Origin: Anaerolineae bacterium
GTDB lineage: Bacteria > Chloroflexota > Anaerolineae > B4-G1 > SLSP01
NCBI GenBank assembly: GCA_016934645.1
Contig: JAFGSL010000017.1
Span: 1-28,641 of the forward strand
Direction: 5' to 3'
DNA: 28,641 nt
The notes under the pieces are model-generated. The model had not been told where the DNA came from and did no database searches. It worked only from the letters and a program-made list of their open reading frames with translations. Made by a program: the position numbers and the translations under genes. This document shows positions 6,944-14,705 of this stretch, piece by piece. Numbering within the stretch: the stretch's first letter is position 1; each line of letters begins with the position of its first letter.

Positions 6944-7909
6944 ATGACAGTGGTTAACGTGAGAGCGCACAGCGGCGTCAGGCCAGTGGATCCACAGCGG
7001 GATGCGCTGGCGATCGTCGATCTGATCGCACTTGGTTTTGAGAATGAGCTAGACCCGCAAGGACAGAAGATGCTGGCACAAATGCGCCAGACCGCACAGC
7101 GTAACGCGTTATCCCCGTTAGGGCTGAGTACCGGCCTGGAACCGGCCGGCTTTGTGTGGGTCGAAGAAGAACGCATCGTCGGGAATCTTTCGCTGCGCTA
7201 CGCACTCCCGAGCCGCAACCGGGGTCAGATGATCGGCAATGTCGTCGTCCACCCGGAATACCGGGGAATAGGCATTGGTCGCGCGATGGTCGAAGCAGCG
7301 ATTGGTGCGGCGCGGCAGCAAGGCGTGCAGTGGATTGGTCTGGAAGTTCGCGAGGATAATCCTGTCGCATGTGGACTGTATACCCACTTCGGTTTCGAGG
7401 CGGTAGGACGGCAACTACACCTCATCCGGCCAGCAAACCTAACCTGGCCTAACGGAATGGAAACAACGCTAGCGTGGTGGTCAAGCAAGCCAAAGGATCG
7501 CCTTCTCTGGATGAGATTGGCCGATGAAATCTACAACCGCCGCCAGAAGTGGGTACTCGAAATCCGTCCCAACGAATTCAACTATGGCGGCTTCGAGCGC
7601 AAACTCAATCTATGGTTTTCTAGCGAGCACGAAGAAGCCTGGGTGTATGGCGAAGCCGAAGCGCGGCTGGCCTTGCGCGTTAAAACCGACAAACGCAGCC
7701 GATTTCACGTATGGGACATTCTCGCGCACCCACAAACGGGGGAAGCTGGGGCACGGGCTCTTGTGGGACAAGCGCTGCACGCAACACGGCGTTTTTCGCC
7801 GTGGCCGGTGATCGCAATCATCGCCGATCAAGCAGCACTGGCACAGGCTTTGTACGATGTGGGCTTCAAATTGCACCGTCCCTTGGTGCAGATGGTCCTG
7901 GAACTCTAG
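6944..7909 (+). CDS. GNAT-family N-acetyltransferase, probably two-domain
   Basis: A 321-residue protein. Residues about 12-165 form a GNAT domain with the acetyl-CoA-binding motif A at 99-120: NVVVHPEYRGIGIGRAMVEA, with the R/Q-x-x-G-x-G pattern at 107-112. After it come NPVACGLYTHFGF (139-151), the usual motif B region. Residues about 175-321 have no clear motif A, but the end (VIAIIADQAALAQALYDVGF) has the shape of a GNAT C-terminus. This suggests a second, degenerate GNAT half, as in mycothiol synthase-like tandem GNATs. The substrate is unknown. The Shine-Dalgarno is weak (AGGA about 9 nt upstream). It is a single-gene unit that converges on rlmB. Confidence 0.85.
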   Translation: MTVVNVRAHSGVRPVDPQRDALAIVDLIALGFENELDPQGQKMLAQMRQTAQRNALSPLGLSTGLEPAGFVWVEEERIVGNLSLRYALPSRNRGQMIGNVVVHPEYRGIGIGRAMVEAAIGAARQQGVQWIGLEVREDNPVACGLYTHFGFEAVGRQLHLIRPANLTWPNGMETTLAWWSSKPKDRLLWMRLADEIYNRRQKWVLEIRPNEFNYGGFERKLNLWFSSEHEEAWVYGEAEARLALRVKTDKRSRFHVWDILAHPQTGEAGARALVGQALHATRRFSPWPVIAIIADQAALAQALYDVGFKLHRPLVQMVLEL

Positions 7910-7927
7910 CGCTTCAGCGTTTCTTTG

Positions 7928-8008
7928 GACAGGATTTACAGGATGAAAAAGTCTTTATAAAGCGTTTTCTAATCCTGAAAATCCCGTTAATCCTGTCAGA
8001 AAACGCTT
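7928..8008. repeat. palindromic 'aggattaacagg' type intergenic repeat
   Basis: Nested inverted repeats: GACAGGATT (7928-7936) with AATCCTGTC (7989-7997), and a perfect 11-bp pair AAGCGTTTTCT (7960-7970) with AGAAAACGCTT (7998-8008). The interior repeats the AATCCTG word (7971-7977, 7989-7995). Repeats of this word type are scattered in many environmental bacterial genomes. Here it fills the gap between the convergent GNAT and rlmB genes, and its last two bases are part of the rlmB stop codon. It may act as a terminator for both. Confidence 0.75.
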
Positions 8009-8765
8009 ATAGTGCGCGTTGGCGCAGGGCTTCATAGAGAGCCAGCGATCCGGCGACGGCGGCGTTGAGCGAATTGATCTGCCCACGCATAGGAATGGAC
8101 ATCAGCCAATCGCAACGCTCGCGGACCAGACGTCGCAATCCTGCCCCCTCGTTCCCCACAACGACGGCCAGCGGCAAAATCATGTTGACTTCCGTATAAG
8201 GTCGCGCGTCGGGTGCGTCTTCCAATCCGGCAACCCACACATCGGGGCGCGAAACATTGCGTGCCTTAAGCCGCTCGATTTCCTTGACCAGGTTGGTCAC
8301 TTGCGCCACGAGAAGGTGTTCTACAGCCCCTGAGGAGGTATTGACGGTGGCGGGGGTCACGCCAGCGGCGCGACGTTCTTGAATCACAACACCGTGAACG
8401 CCCGCAGCCTCGGCGGTGCGCAGCAGGCTGCCCAGATTGTGGATATCCTGAATCAAATCAAGCAACAACAATAATGGGGGTTCCTGGCGAGTGCGAGCCA
8501 GGTCCAGCATCGCGTGGATGTCAGCATAGGGATAACCGGAGGTTTCCAACGCCACGCCCTGGTGCTCCTCGTGGCCCAGGACACGCCCGATGATCTGGCG
8601 CGAGCATTTTTCGATGGGAATATGCCGTTGCTGCGCTCCTGCGGTAATTTCGTCGATGATCGGTGCACGGGCAATGCCTTCAAGCAAGAGCAGGCGCGCG
8701 GGCTGTCTGCGTCCGGCGCGCAACGACTCGCGAACTGCTTGCCGTCCGAAAAGCCACTCGCGCAC
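8007..8765 (-). CDS. rlmB: TrmH/SpoU-family 23S rRNA (guanosine-2'-O)-methyltransferase
   Basis: A 252-residue SPOUT methyltransferase. An N-terminal substrate-binding domain (residues 1-75, starting with the typical FGRQAVRESL) is followed by the knotted SAM domain. Motif 1 is DLIQDIHNLGSLLRTAEAAG; the proline of the usual DPxN is replaced by isoleucine. Motif 2 is VVGNEGAGLRRLVRERCD and motif 3 is IPMRGQINSLNAAVA. RlmB methylates G2251 of 23S rRNA; a tRNA target cannot be excluded for this family. The start is a GTG at 8765 with GAGG 6 nt upstream in the 13-nt gap after cysS. The cysS-rlmB order is common in bacteria, which supports the call. The stop codon lies in the palindromic repeat downstream. 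Confidence 0.9.
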   Translation of the reverse strand: MREWLFGRQAVRESLRAGRRQPARLLLLEGIARAPIIDEITAGAQQRHIPIEKCSRQIIGRVLGHEEHQGVALETSGYPYADIHAMLDLARTRQEPPLLLLLDLIQDIHNLGSLLRTAEAAGVHGVVIQERRAAGVTPATVNTSSGAVEHLLVAQVTNLVKEIERLKARNVSRPDVWVAGLEDAPDARPYTEVNMILPLAVVVGNEGAGLRRLVRERCDWLMSIPMRGQINSLNAAVAGSLALYEALRQRAL

Positions 8766-8778
8766 GCGCGCTACCTCG

Positions 8779-10227
8779 TCAGGCCAGCCGCCACGTCGTG
8801 TCGTCGGGACCGTCTTCGATGAGGATTCCCAACCCGGTTAAACGACTGCGAATAGCATCCGCCCGACCCCACTCCCGTGCCTCGCGGGCTTCCTGCCGCA
8901 GTTCCAGCAGGTACTCCACCAAACCGGCGACGGCCGGCCCGCCCTCGCGCTCCTCCAGATTGTCTGGCACGATGCCCAGCACCCGACCACCCAAGTCGCG
9001 GAAGATACGGTCCATTGCAGCTAATGTCCCCATAGCCTGGCGCGGGTTCTCATCCAGGCTGCGATTGACTTCCTTGACGAACTCGAACAGCGTCGCCAGC
9101 GCCTGCGGGGTATTGAAATCGTCATCCATTGCCGCCTGGAAGTCCTCGCGGTAGTCGTCCAAGCTGCCGACCTGAGCCAGCACCGCCGTTCCCGCAGACA
9201 TAGCCGCGTCGCGCATAGCATAGCGGAGTTTGCGCACTGTGTTGTGCAGACGATTAACGCCGCGTTGTGCCGCCTGGAGTGCATCGCGGCTGAAATCGAC
9301 CGGCCCCCGGTAATGGCTGCTGAGGATAAAATAACGGATCGCCTCGGCGGAGTATAGACTGAGAGCATCCTTGATGGTAAGGAAATTGCCCAGGCTTTTG
9401 CTCATCTTCACCCCATTGACGGTGAGCGAACCGACGAGGAGCCAGTAATTGGCAAAAGGCGCGCCATTTCGGGCTTCGGCCTGCGCGATTTCGCACTCGT
9501 TGTGAGGGAACATATTCTCCAAGCCCCCACCGTGAATGTCGAAAGTCGCGCCCAGGTACTTGTTCGCCATCACCGAGCACTCGATATGCCAGCCGGGATA
9601 ACCTTCACCCCACGGGCTGGGCCAGCGCAGGATATGTTCGGGCTCGGCGCGTTTCCAGAGCGCAAAGTCGGCAGGATGCCGCTTCTCTTCACGGACTTCG
9701 ACGCGCGCCCCGGCCTGTTGTTCGTCAACCTGACGTTGAGAGAGTTTGCCATATTCAGGAAACTTTTCAACGGAAAAATAGACATTGCCATCCGCCTCGT
9801 AAGCATAGCCGCGGTTGAGCAAATCTTCAACCCAGGCGATGATCTCAAGGACGTGGCACGTAGCTCGTGGGGCAATATTGGGCCGGATGACACCCAGGGC
9901 ATCCATATCGTCGTTGAAACTGTTAATGTAGGTTTCCACAAGCTCCATAGGCTCAACGCGCTCGCGGCGCGCGCCTCGGCTAATACGGTCCTCGCCGGTG
10001 TCTAACAAATGGCCTACATCAGTGAAGTTACGCACATAACGGACATTGTAACCAAGATGGCGCAGATAGCGCACGATGACATCCATAGCGACGTAAGTCT
10101 TAGCATGTCCGAGATGGGCGTGATCGTACACCGTCGGCCCGCAGGCATATAGGCTCACATACTCCGGGCGCAGCGGTTTGAAGCGTTGCAATTCACGGTT
10201 AAGGTAATTGTAAACTTTGAGGGCCAT
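8779..10227 (-). CDS. cysS: cysteinyl-tRNA synthetase
   Basis: A 482-residue class I synthetase charging tRNA-Cys. The HIGH motif appears as HLGH (38-41) in YDHAHLGHAKTYVAMD, and KMSKS is at 274-278. The zinc site is complete: C29 (ACGPTVYD), C217 (GWHIECSVMA), H242 and E246 (FPHNECEIAQ). The anticodon-binding tail from about residue 310 is present and of normal length. The start is ATG at 10227. A TTG nine bases upstream is also open, but the AGGGAG sequence stands 9 nt before the ATG and directly against the TTG, so the ATG is better. It follows the PIN/TRAM gene after 17 nt and precedes rlmB by 13 nt, a three-gene operon. Confidence 0.97.
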   Translation of the reverse strand: MALKVYNYLNRELQRFKPLRPEYVSLYACGPTVYDHAHLGHAKTYVAMDVIVRYLRHLGYNVRYVRNFTDVGHLLDTGEDRISRGARRERVEPMELVETYINSFNDDMDALGVIRPNIAPRATCHVLEIIAWVEDLLNRGYAYEADGNVYFSVEKFPEYGKLSQRQVDEQQAGARVEVREEKRHPADFALWKRAEPEHILRWPSPWGEGYPGWHIECSVMANKYLGATFDIHGGGLENMFPHNECEIAQAEARNGAPFANYWLLVGSLTVNGVKMSKSLGNFLTIKDALSLYSAEAIRYFILSSHYRGPVDFSRDALQAAQRGVNRLHNTVRKLRYAMRDAAMSAGTAVLAQVGSLDDYREDFQAAMDDDFNTPQALATLFEFVKEVNRSLDENPRQAMGTLAAMDRIFRDLGGRVLGIVPDNLEEREGGPAVAGLVEYLLELRQEAREAREWGRADAIRSRLTGLGILIEDGPDDTTWRLA

Positions 10228-10244
10228 ACCTGCCAACTCCCTGA

Positions 10245-11318
10245 TTATTCACCGTTGTCAGGTCGGGCAAAGATCATCCGCCCGGCTGCCGTCTGCAGAA
10301 TTTTGCTCACGGTCACGTCGATGGTATCGCCAATGAAGCGCGAACCCTCTTCGACCACGACCATAGTGCCATCGTCGAGATACCCCACCCCTTGATTCTG
10401 TTCTTTCCCGGCCTGGAGGACGTGAATCGTAAAACTTTCTCCGGGGAGCAGAACGGTCTTGACAGCGTTCGCCAGCTCATTGACGTTGAGCACAGTCACA
10501 GCCTGAAGTTCGGCAACGCGGTTCAGATTGTAATCGTTGGTGAGAATGGAACCGCCCATCTCCTTTGCCAGGGCAATGAGTTTGTCGTCCACTTCGCGCA
10601 CGCTCGGAGCGTCGGCATCGGTAAGGCGCACCGGCACAGGGGAGTCCTCTTGCAACTGCCGCAGGATTTCCAGTCCTCGCCGGCCACGATTACGACGGAG
10701 CGCATCGGCGGAATCAGCCACGTGCTGCAATTCATTCAACACAAAAAGCGGCACGACCAATTCACCTTGAATAAAACCGGTGCGACAAATATCAGCAATC
10801 CGACCATCAATGATAACACTGGTATCTAGCAGCACCGCCGGTTTGCACGGCTCTTCTGTTTCGTCAGTAGGTGCAGCCTGGGTCTCATTGTGAAAGATAC
10901 GTCCCCGTAGGCCTTGCAGCATGTCAGGGCGCATCGTGGTAATCGTCAAACCGATGTAACCAAAGGCAGCCGCCACAATGAAAGGGAAGAATTGTCCGAG
11001 AGGACGCGGCAGAAGGGACAAAGGATAGGCAGCAATAGCACCCAAGGCCAATCCCAGAAACAGACCCACTGTCGCAGAAAAGATGACGGACGCCGGGAGT
11101 TGTTGAATGGCGCGGCGCAGCCGAGTGAAAGGCTTAAGTGTCAACCTTGGCATAAAGAGAAAACCGAACAGCGCTCCAATGATGCCACCAGCGATGGTGA
11201 TGTAGATATGAATCGCTTGAGGGATTGAAGGAATTTCAACAATCTGAATACCTAGGGCTGCTCCTGCCGAACCAAAAATAATAACGCCAATGATGCGGAG
11301 TATAAAAGTTGTCTCCAT
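10245..11318 (-). CDS. four-TM PIN/TRAM-domain protein (YacL-like)
   Basis: A 357-residue protein. Four hydrophobic segments lie at about residues 5-24, 36-56, 78-98 and 109-128. A PIN nuclease domain covers about 162-285: LLDTSVIIDGRIADI with D165 and D171, E196, D244/D245, and LTNDYNLNR with D262. A TRAM domain (about 290-345) closes the protein: GESFTIHVLQAGKEQNQGVGYLDDGTMVVVEEG. Members are membrane-bound putative RNases; in several lineages they neighbour tRNA synthetases and isoprenoid genes. Here the neighbour is cysS. The ATG at 11318 is preferred, with GGAG about 9 nt upstream; an ATG at 11333 has none. All PIN acidic positions seem present, so nuclease activity is plausible, but the target is unknown. 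Confidence 0.9.
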   Translation of the reverse strand: METTFILRIIGVIIFGSAGAALGIQIVEIPSIPQAIHIYITIAGGIIGALFGFLFMPRLTLKPFTRLRRAIQQLPASVIFSATVGLFLGLALGAIAAYPLSLLPRPLGQFFPFIVAAAFGYIGLTITTMRPDMLQGLRGRIFHNETQAAPTDETEEPCKPAVLLDTSVIIDGRIADICRTGFIQGELVVPLFVLNELQHVADSADALRRNRGRRGLEILRQLQEDSPVPVRLTDADAPSVREVDDKLIALAKEMGGSILTNDYNLNRVAELQAVTVLNVNELANAVKTVLLPGESFTIHVLQAGKEQNQGVGYLDDGTMVVVEEGSRFIGDTIDVTVSKILQTAAGRMIFARPDNGE

Positions 11319-11352
11319 AAATGATTTCTCCATAAAGAGCGATGATGATAGA

Positions 11353-11358
11353 ATTATA
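11353..11358 (-). promoter_or_regulatory. candidate -10 box of the PIN/TRAM-cysS-rlmB operon
   Basis: A perfect TATAAT on the minus strand lies about 35 nt upstream of the start at 11318. No good -35 box stands at 16-18 bp. An alternative pair further upstream (TTGACT, 16 bp, TAAGAT) is also possible. Only the -10 match supports this. Confidence 0.4.
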
Positions 11359-11416
11359 ACTGCATTTTAAGTTGCTTATGGTTAATCTTAGCACGGTCAT
11401 GAGAAAAGTCAAAAGA

Positions 11417-11444
11417 TTGACATTATCTGAATTTTCGCTATAGT
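11417..11444 (+). promoter_or_regulatory. sigma-70-type promoter of the LysW-like gene
   Basis: A perfect TTGACA (11417-11422) and TATAGT (11439-11444) are spaced by 16 bp. Transcription would begin near 11450, giving a leader of about 105 nt that carries the whole of repeat copy 3 before the start codon at 11556. Confidence 0.65.
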
Positions 11445-11463
11445 CTAAGTGAGATTAAAATTC

Positions 11464-11519
11464 TATCTGGAAGTTGTGCTTGCGAGCATCTCTGATACAT
11501 CAACGGCGATTTTTGGATA
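11464..11519 (-). repeat. 57-bp interspersed repeat, copy 3 (inverted, diverged)
   Basis: Read on the minus strand it starts TATCCAAAAA and ends CCAGATA, and it keeps ATGCTCGCAAGCACAA in the core. It has 56 bp, one fewer than the other copies, and agrees with them at roughly 70% of positions by eye. It lies in the predicted 5' leader of the LysW-like gene. Confidence 0.75.
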
Positions 11520-11555
11520 GGTTCCAAGTGCAATAATCTTTACAGGAGCAAGAAC

Positions 11556-11792
11556 ATGGCGCGATGTCCCGAATGTAACGGCAAATTGATCATCCCGTCC
11601 GATCTGGAGCGGTGGGACCGAATTTTCTGCGAAGCGTGTGGCATTGAACTCGAAGTCGTGGATGTCAATCCCCTGGAACTCGAGGCAGTCTACGATTTCG
11701 AGGATGACGACAACGCTCTGGATGAATTAGAAGAGGATGAAGACGATTTGGAATGGGATGACGACGATGATGATGACGATGATGAATGGTAG
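11556..11792 (+). CDS. LysW-like zinc-ribbon protein with long Asp-rich tail
   Basis: A 78-residue acidic protein. Residues 1-45 match LysW/ArgW, the amino-group carrier proteins of lysine and arginine synthesis: CPEC (4-7), CEAC (25-28) as a zinc ribbon, then the conserved ELEVVDVNPLELE. True carriers end in EDWGE, whose last Glu carries the substrate. Here the C-terminus is instead an acidic run of about 30 residues with nine Asp in a row, ending in Glu-Trp. A LEWDD at 65-69 faintly recalls EDWGE but is internal. No lysX, lysZ or other pathway gene is near. It may therefore be a structural relative with another role rather than a carrier. AGGAG stands 7 nt before the ATG. It has its own promoter (11417-11444) and terminator (11836-11865). 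Confidence 0.85.
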   Translation: MARCPECNGKLIIPSDLERWDRIFCEACGIELEVVDVNPLELEAVYDFEDDDNALDELEEDEDDLEWDDDDDDDDDEW

Positions 11793-11835
11793 AAGCCTCT
11801 AGCCAGCAGCCAGCACAAATTGTAGTTCTACAATA

Positions 11836-11865
11836 AACAGGCCATCGAAAATCCGATGGCCTGTT
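11836..11865. terminator. bidirectional terminator between LysW-like and LysM genes
   Basis: A 12-bp perfect stem, AACAGGCCATCG (11836-11847) with CGATGGCCTGTT (11854-11865), has a 6-nt loop. The T tract is better in the minus direction (TTTATTG) than in the plus direction. It sits between two convergent genes. Confidence 0.75.
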
Positions 11866-11886
11866 CGTTGCTATTGGCTGAAGTGA

Positions 11887-13512
11887 TTACATCGCCCGGC
11901 GCGATAGGAAGAAAAGCACCCCCACGGCAATAGCCAGGACCAGGACGATGATGCCGGTAATGCGCAAGACCGTGTTAAGCACCTTGGTGATGCCACCAGG
12001 TTGTTCAGTTTCATCGGCACTCTCGGTTGTTTCCAGCGTCCCAACAGGATTCTCCTGCTCGGTTCCAGTTTCCGCAGCAGCGCTCTCGTCCCGCGAGTAG
12101 CCCAGATTTAGCGAAGAAACCTGTCCGGCACTTAACGGGATATTCCACTGTCCGGTATCGGTAAGTTTATAACCAGAAGGTGGCGTATGGCGCAGAATGT
12201 AGTTGCCCGGTTCCAGGTTCTGGAAACAGTATGGTTCGCTGATCCCATCAGTTGAGTAAGTCCCTGCCGGCCCAGACATGCCTACAAGGGTGATCTCGGC
12301 ATTTGGCAACGCCATCTCACCAGCATCGGCCTGCCGGAACATATCATTGTTGGCATCGTAATAGGCCAATACACACAGCGAGGCCATATCACCTGTAGGC
12401 GCAGCCGGTAAGTTCCCAGTACCGGCATCGGGCGTCTGCGCAGGCTCCGTTTCAGCCGGAGTCTCAGGTTGCGGCTCAGGCGTAGCAGTAGACGCAGCGA
12501 GCGGCGCTCCAGAGATGATCACTTCTTGGCCGATAGAAAGGAAGTCGTCGACGACGGTGCCCGCATTGAGGCGGCGCAACTCGTCCAGGTCTACATCGTA
12601 CTGAATCGCCAGACCGAACATCGTGTCGCCAGAAACCACAATGTGGACGACTGAACCATCAGGCCGTGGCGTGGGGGTGGATTGTGGCACCACGGCGGTG
12701 GGCTGCGCCTCCGAGGTCGGCGGCGGGGGCTCGGGGGTTGATGTCGGCGTCTCGCCCTGTGAAACCACCGTCAAGACCATATTGTCCGTATACGCATCAT
12801 TGTGATTGTACTGCCATTTGGCATAGGAGTTGGTAAAGAATGTCACCGCGCCACTCGCCCCGACGGTAGCTTGCACAGGCCCGACCAATCCAAACTTGTC
12901 ATAGTGATAGTAAGGTGCGCTCCAGATGATGTTGGAACTATAAGGATCCGTGCCGCCGGTGGGATCGATACCTACCCGGAAGTAGAAGGCATACGGATCA
13001 CCACACGAGAGAGCATCTGACGCCTCCGCATCGCAGGCCCAGGCATGCGCATAATAGGATGCTTCAACCACAGTACCGGGCGCAATATTGCGCACGACCT
13101 GAAAATGACCGGCATTTTGTCTTCTAAAGAATGTAAAGCATTTGGTTGCGTAATACCCGCTGTAAACACGGAGTGGATCCAAAAACGGCGCTTCCTTGGC
13201 AATGACATGACATTCCGGACGGCCATAATCACCTTCCTGCCACCAGGTAACCCATCCCTCTGGAGTATAGATCTCGCCATACTGCACGCCGGTAAAGGTG
13301 TCCCGGGTCCAGTTATTGTAGTTGGGCGATGAATTATCCATAGGTCGACCAATACCCTCAAATCCTGGATTCACCAACAGATTCGTGCCAATCTCTTGCT
13401 GCGAAGGTGCTTGTGACTCACGCGCCGCCGCTAGTGGGACCAGAATCAGCGTGGACAAGGTCAGCGCCAATAACAGCAGCGCCCCCAATCCTTTCAAGCG
13501 TTTGTTTTTCAT
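11887..13512 (-). CDS. surface-anchored LysM-domain protein with C-terminal TM segment
   Basis: A 541-residue exported protein. Residues 1-30 form a signal peptide (KNKRLK, long hydrophobic core, AAA-R). Residues 43-250 form a beta-rich domain opening with NLLVNPGFEG, the usual start of carbohydrate-binding-like jelly rolls; four or more cysteines (C101, C125, C160, C170) could form disulphides. A Thr-Pro linker follows, then one LysM domain (289-334), a second Pro-rich linker, and a domain at 378-472 resembling SdrD-B/prealbumin-like modules (LCVLAYYDANNDM, NLEPGNYILRHTPPSGY). Residues 514-537 are a transmembrane anchor followed by SRRA, like a sortase-type tail without LPXTG. It probably binds glycan at the cell surface. 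TAAGGAGG lies 9-10 nt before the ATG. It has its own strong promoter at 13655-13682. Confidence 0.85.
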   Translation of the reverse strand: MKNKRLKGLGALLLLALTLSTLILVPLAAARESQAPSQQEIGTNLLVNPGFEGIGRPMDNSSPNYNNWTRDTFTGVQYGEIYTPEGWVTWWQEGDYGRPECHVIAKEAPFLDPLRVYSGYYATKCFTFFRRQNAGHFQVVRNIAPGTVVEASYYAHAWACDAEASDALSCGDPYAFYFRVGIDPTGGTDPYSSNIIWSAPYYHYDKFGLVGPVQATVGASGAVTFFTNSYAKWQYNHNDAYTDNMVLTVVSQGETPTSTPEPPPPTSEAQPTAVVPQSTPTPRPDGSVVHIVVSGDTMFGLAIQYDVDLDELRRLNAGTVVDDFLSIGQEVIISGAPLAASTATPEPQPETPAETEPAQTPDAGTGNLPAAPTGDMASLCVLAYYDANNDMFRQADAGEMALPNAEITLVGMSGPAGTYSTDGISEPYCFQNLEPGNYILRHTPPSGYKLTDTGQWNIPLSAGQVSSLNLGYSRDESAAAETGTEQENPVGTLETTESADETEQPGGITKVLNTVLRITGIIVLVLAIAVGVLFFLSRRAM

Positions 13513-13577
13513 CGGTTTGTGCCTCCTTAATTCATTTCACAGCACAGGATTATTCATCCATCCCCTTACAGAACACA

Positions 13578-13612
13578 ACCGCCAGCGTTGCAGTCACGTC
13601 AGCGCCGGCGGT
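13578..13612 (-). promoter_or_regulatory. hairpin in the 5' leader of the LysM gene
   Basis: Bases 13578-13587 pair with 13603-13612 around a 15-nt loop. The single mismatch in DNA becomes a G-U pair in the minus-strand RNA, giving a full 10-bp stem. It lies within the roughly 136-nt leader and has no U run after it, so it may affect RNA stability or translation rather than end transcription. Confidence 0.4.
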
Positions 13613-13654
13613 AGGATGGACGAAGTCGCGGTGTGTTTTACAACACCCACGAAA

Positions 13655-13682
13655 ATTATAGCATAGCGGTAAACGTTGTCAA
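13655..13682 (-). promoter_or_regulatory. near-perfect sigma-70 promoter of the LysM gene
   Basis: On the minus strand a perfect TTGACA (13677-13682) and a perfect TATAAT (13655-13660) are spaced by 16 bp, with TGC directly before the -10 box as an extended -10 element. It is the best promoter in the window and suggests high expression of the LysM protein. Confidence 0.8.
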
Positions 13683-13718
13683 ACATATCGCAAAATGAAA
13701 ATCTATCTGATAACAACA

Positions 13719-14705
13719 TTAATCACCGACTTTTTGCGCGTACGTGGTGAAAAGGTCCCCTAGATTAATTCGTAAGGCCACCTCACGTAGTTTCAACCAC
13801 GTCACCAACCATTCCAGAGGCCGACCGATCAACGGCAGCAGTGCCGTAACCCGGCTGGTCAGGTATCCGGCTTGTAGATAACGGCCCTGTGCGCCCATCC
13901 AACACACGCGGAACCCGGCCTTACCCAGCATCGCGGATAACGTACGGCGCGAGAAGTAGAACAGGTGCATCTCCATGTACCAGGGCCAGTGCTGGCCCAT
14001 CAGGCGCGAGAAGAGGCTATCGATGTCCATCGTATGGACAACGAGCAAACCGCCAGGTTCGAGTGCACGCCATGCAGCCTGCAATGTGCGCAATGGATCA
14101 GGGACATGCTCGATAACATCCCACATAGTAACAACGCTAAAATGACCAGCGGGAAATGTGGCGTTTTCCAGCGTTCCCAGATGCATCTGGAGTCCTTGTG
14201 CGCGAGCCTGTTCGACCGCCCAGGTGCTTGGCTCGATGCCCCAGGCATCCCACCCATGACGCGTTGCAATATCCACAAAAACCCCAGTGTGCGCGCCCAC
14301 GTCGAGCAGCCGCCGCCCCTGAGCCGGCCCGGTCACGCGCTCCAGGGGGCGTAGATGTTGTTCGAACGTCAATATACGCCCCTCGCGTTCTTCGACATAC
14401 AAGGGATCTTCAACTGCTGCGTAGATACCGAGCACTTCCGTGCTGTGCGGCCTGGGGTCAGCATAGACAAAACCGCACTGCTGGCAGGCAACGATGGGGC
14501 CGTGATAGCCATAGCCACCATTGGTACAGGCATAGGCGCTCCATCCTTCACGGGCGTGGCTCTCCAATGTAGAAGGGATGCGCACCCGAGAGTGATCCGC
14601 GCCGCACAAGTTGCAGCGCACATGCTCCATCGAGGGGGATGATACAGTCAACGTTGAACCGCTTCCCTCAGCCGGTAGCGAACCACCTTCTTGCAGGGGC
14701 GTCAT
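13719..14705 (-). CDS. class I SAM-dependent methyltransferase with N-terminal zinc site
   Basis: A 328-residue protein. C31/C34 (RCNLCGA) and C74/C77 (ACQQCGF) form an N-terminal zinc-binding module common in sugar and natural-product methyltransferases. Motif I is [12 protein letters not shown] (132-143), followed by WGIEPS (155-160), and [20 protein letters not shown] with [10 protein letters not shown] after it. The C-terminal part has the YFSRRTL segment of the Methyltransf_23 group. It would methylate a sugar, lipid or other small acceptor in the glycan pathway. The start overlaps the stop of the upstream mannosyltransferase by 4 nt (ATGA), a sign of coupled translation. The first 25 residues are not conserved-looking, so the ATG of MEHVRC is an alternative. 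Confidence 0.85.
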   Translation of the reverse strand: MTPLQEGGSLPAEGSGSTLTVSSPSMEHVRCNLCGADHSRVRIPSTLESHAREGWSAYACTNGGYGYHGPIVACQQCGFVYADPRPHSTEVLGIYAAVEDPLYVEEREGRILTFEQHLRPLERVTGPAQGRRLLDVGAHTGVFVDIATRHGWDAWGIEPSTWAVEQARAQGLQMHLGTLENATFPAGHFSVVTMWDVIEHVPDPLRTLQAAWRALEPGGLLVVHTMDIDSLFSRLMGQHWPWYMEMHLFYFSRRTLSAMLGKAGFRVCWMGAQGRYLQAGYLTSRVTALLPLIGRPLEWLVTWLKLREVALRINLGDLFTTYAQKVGD

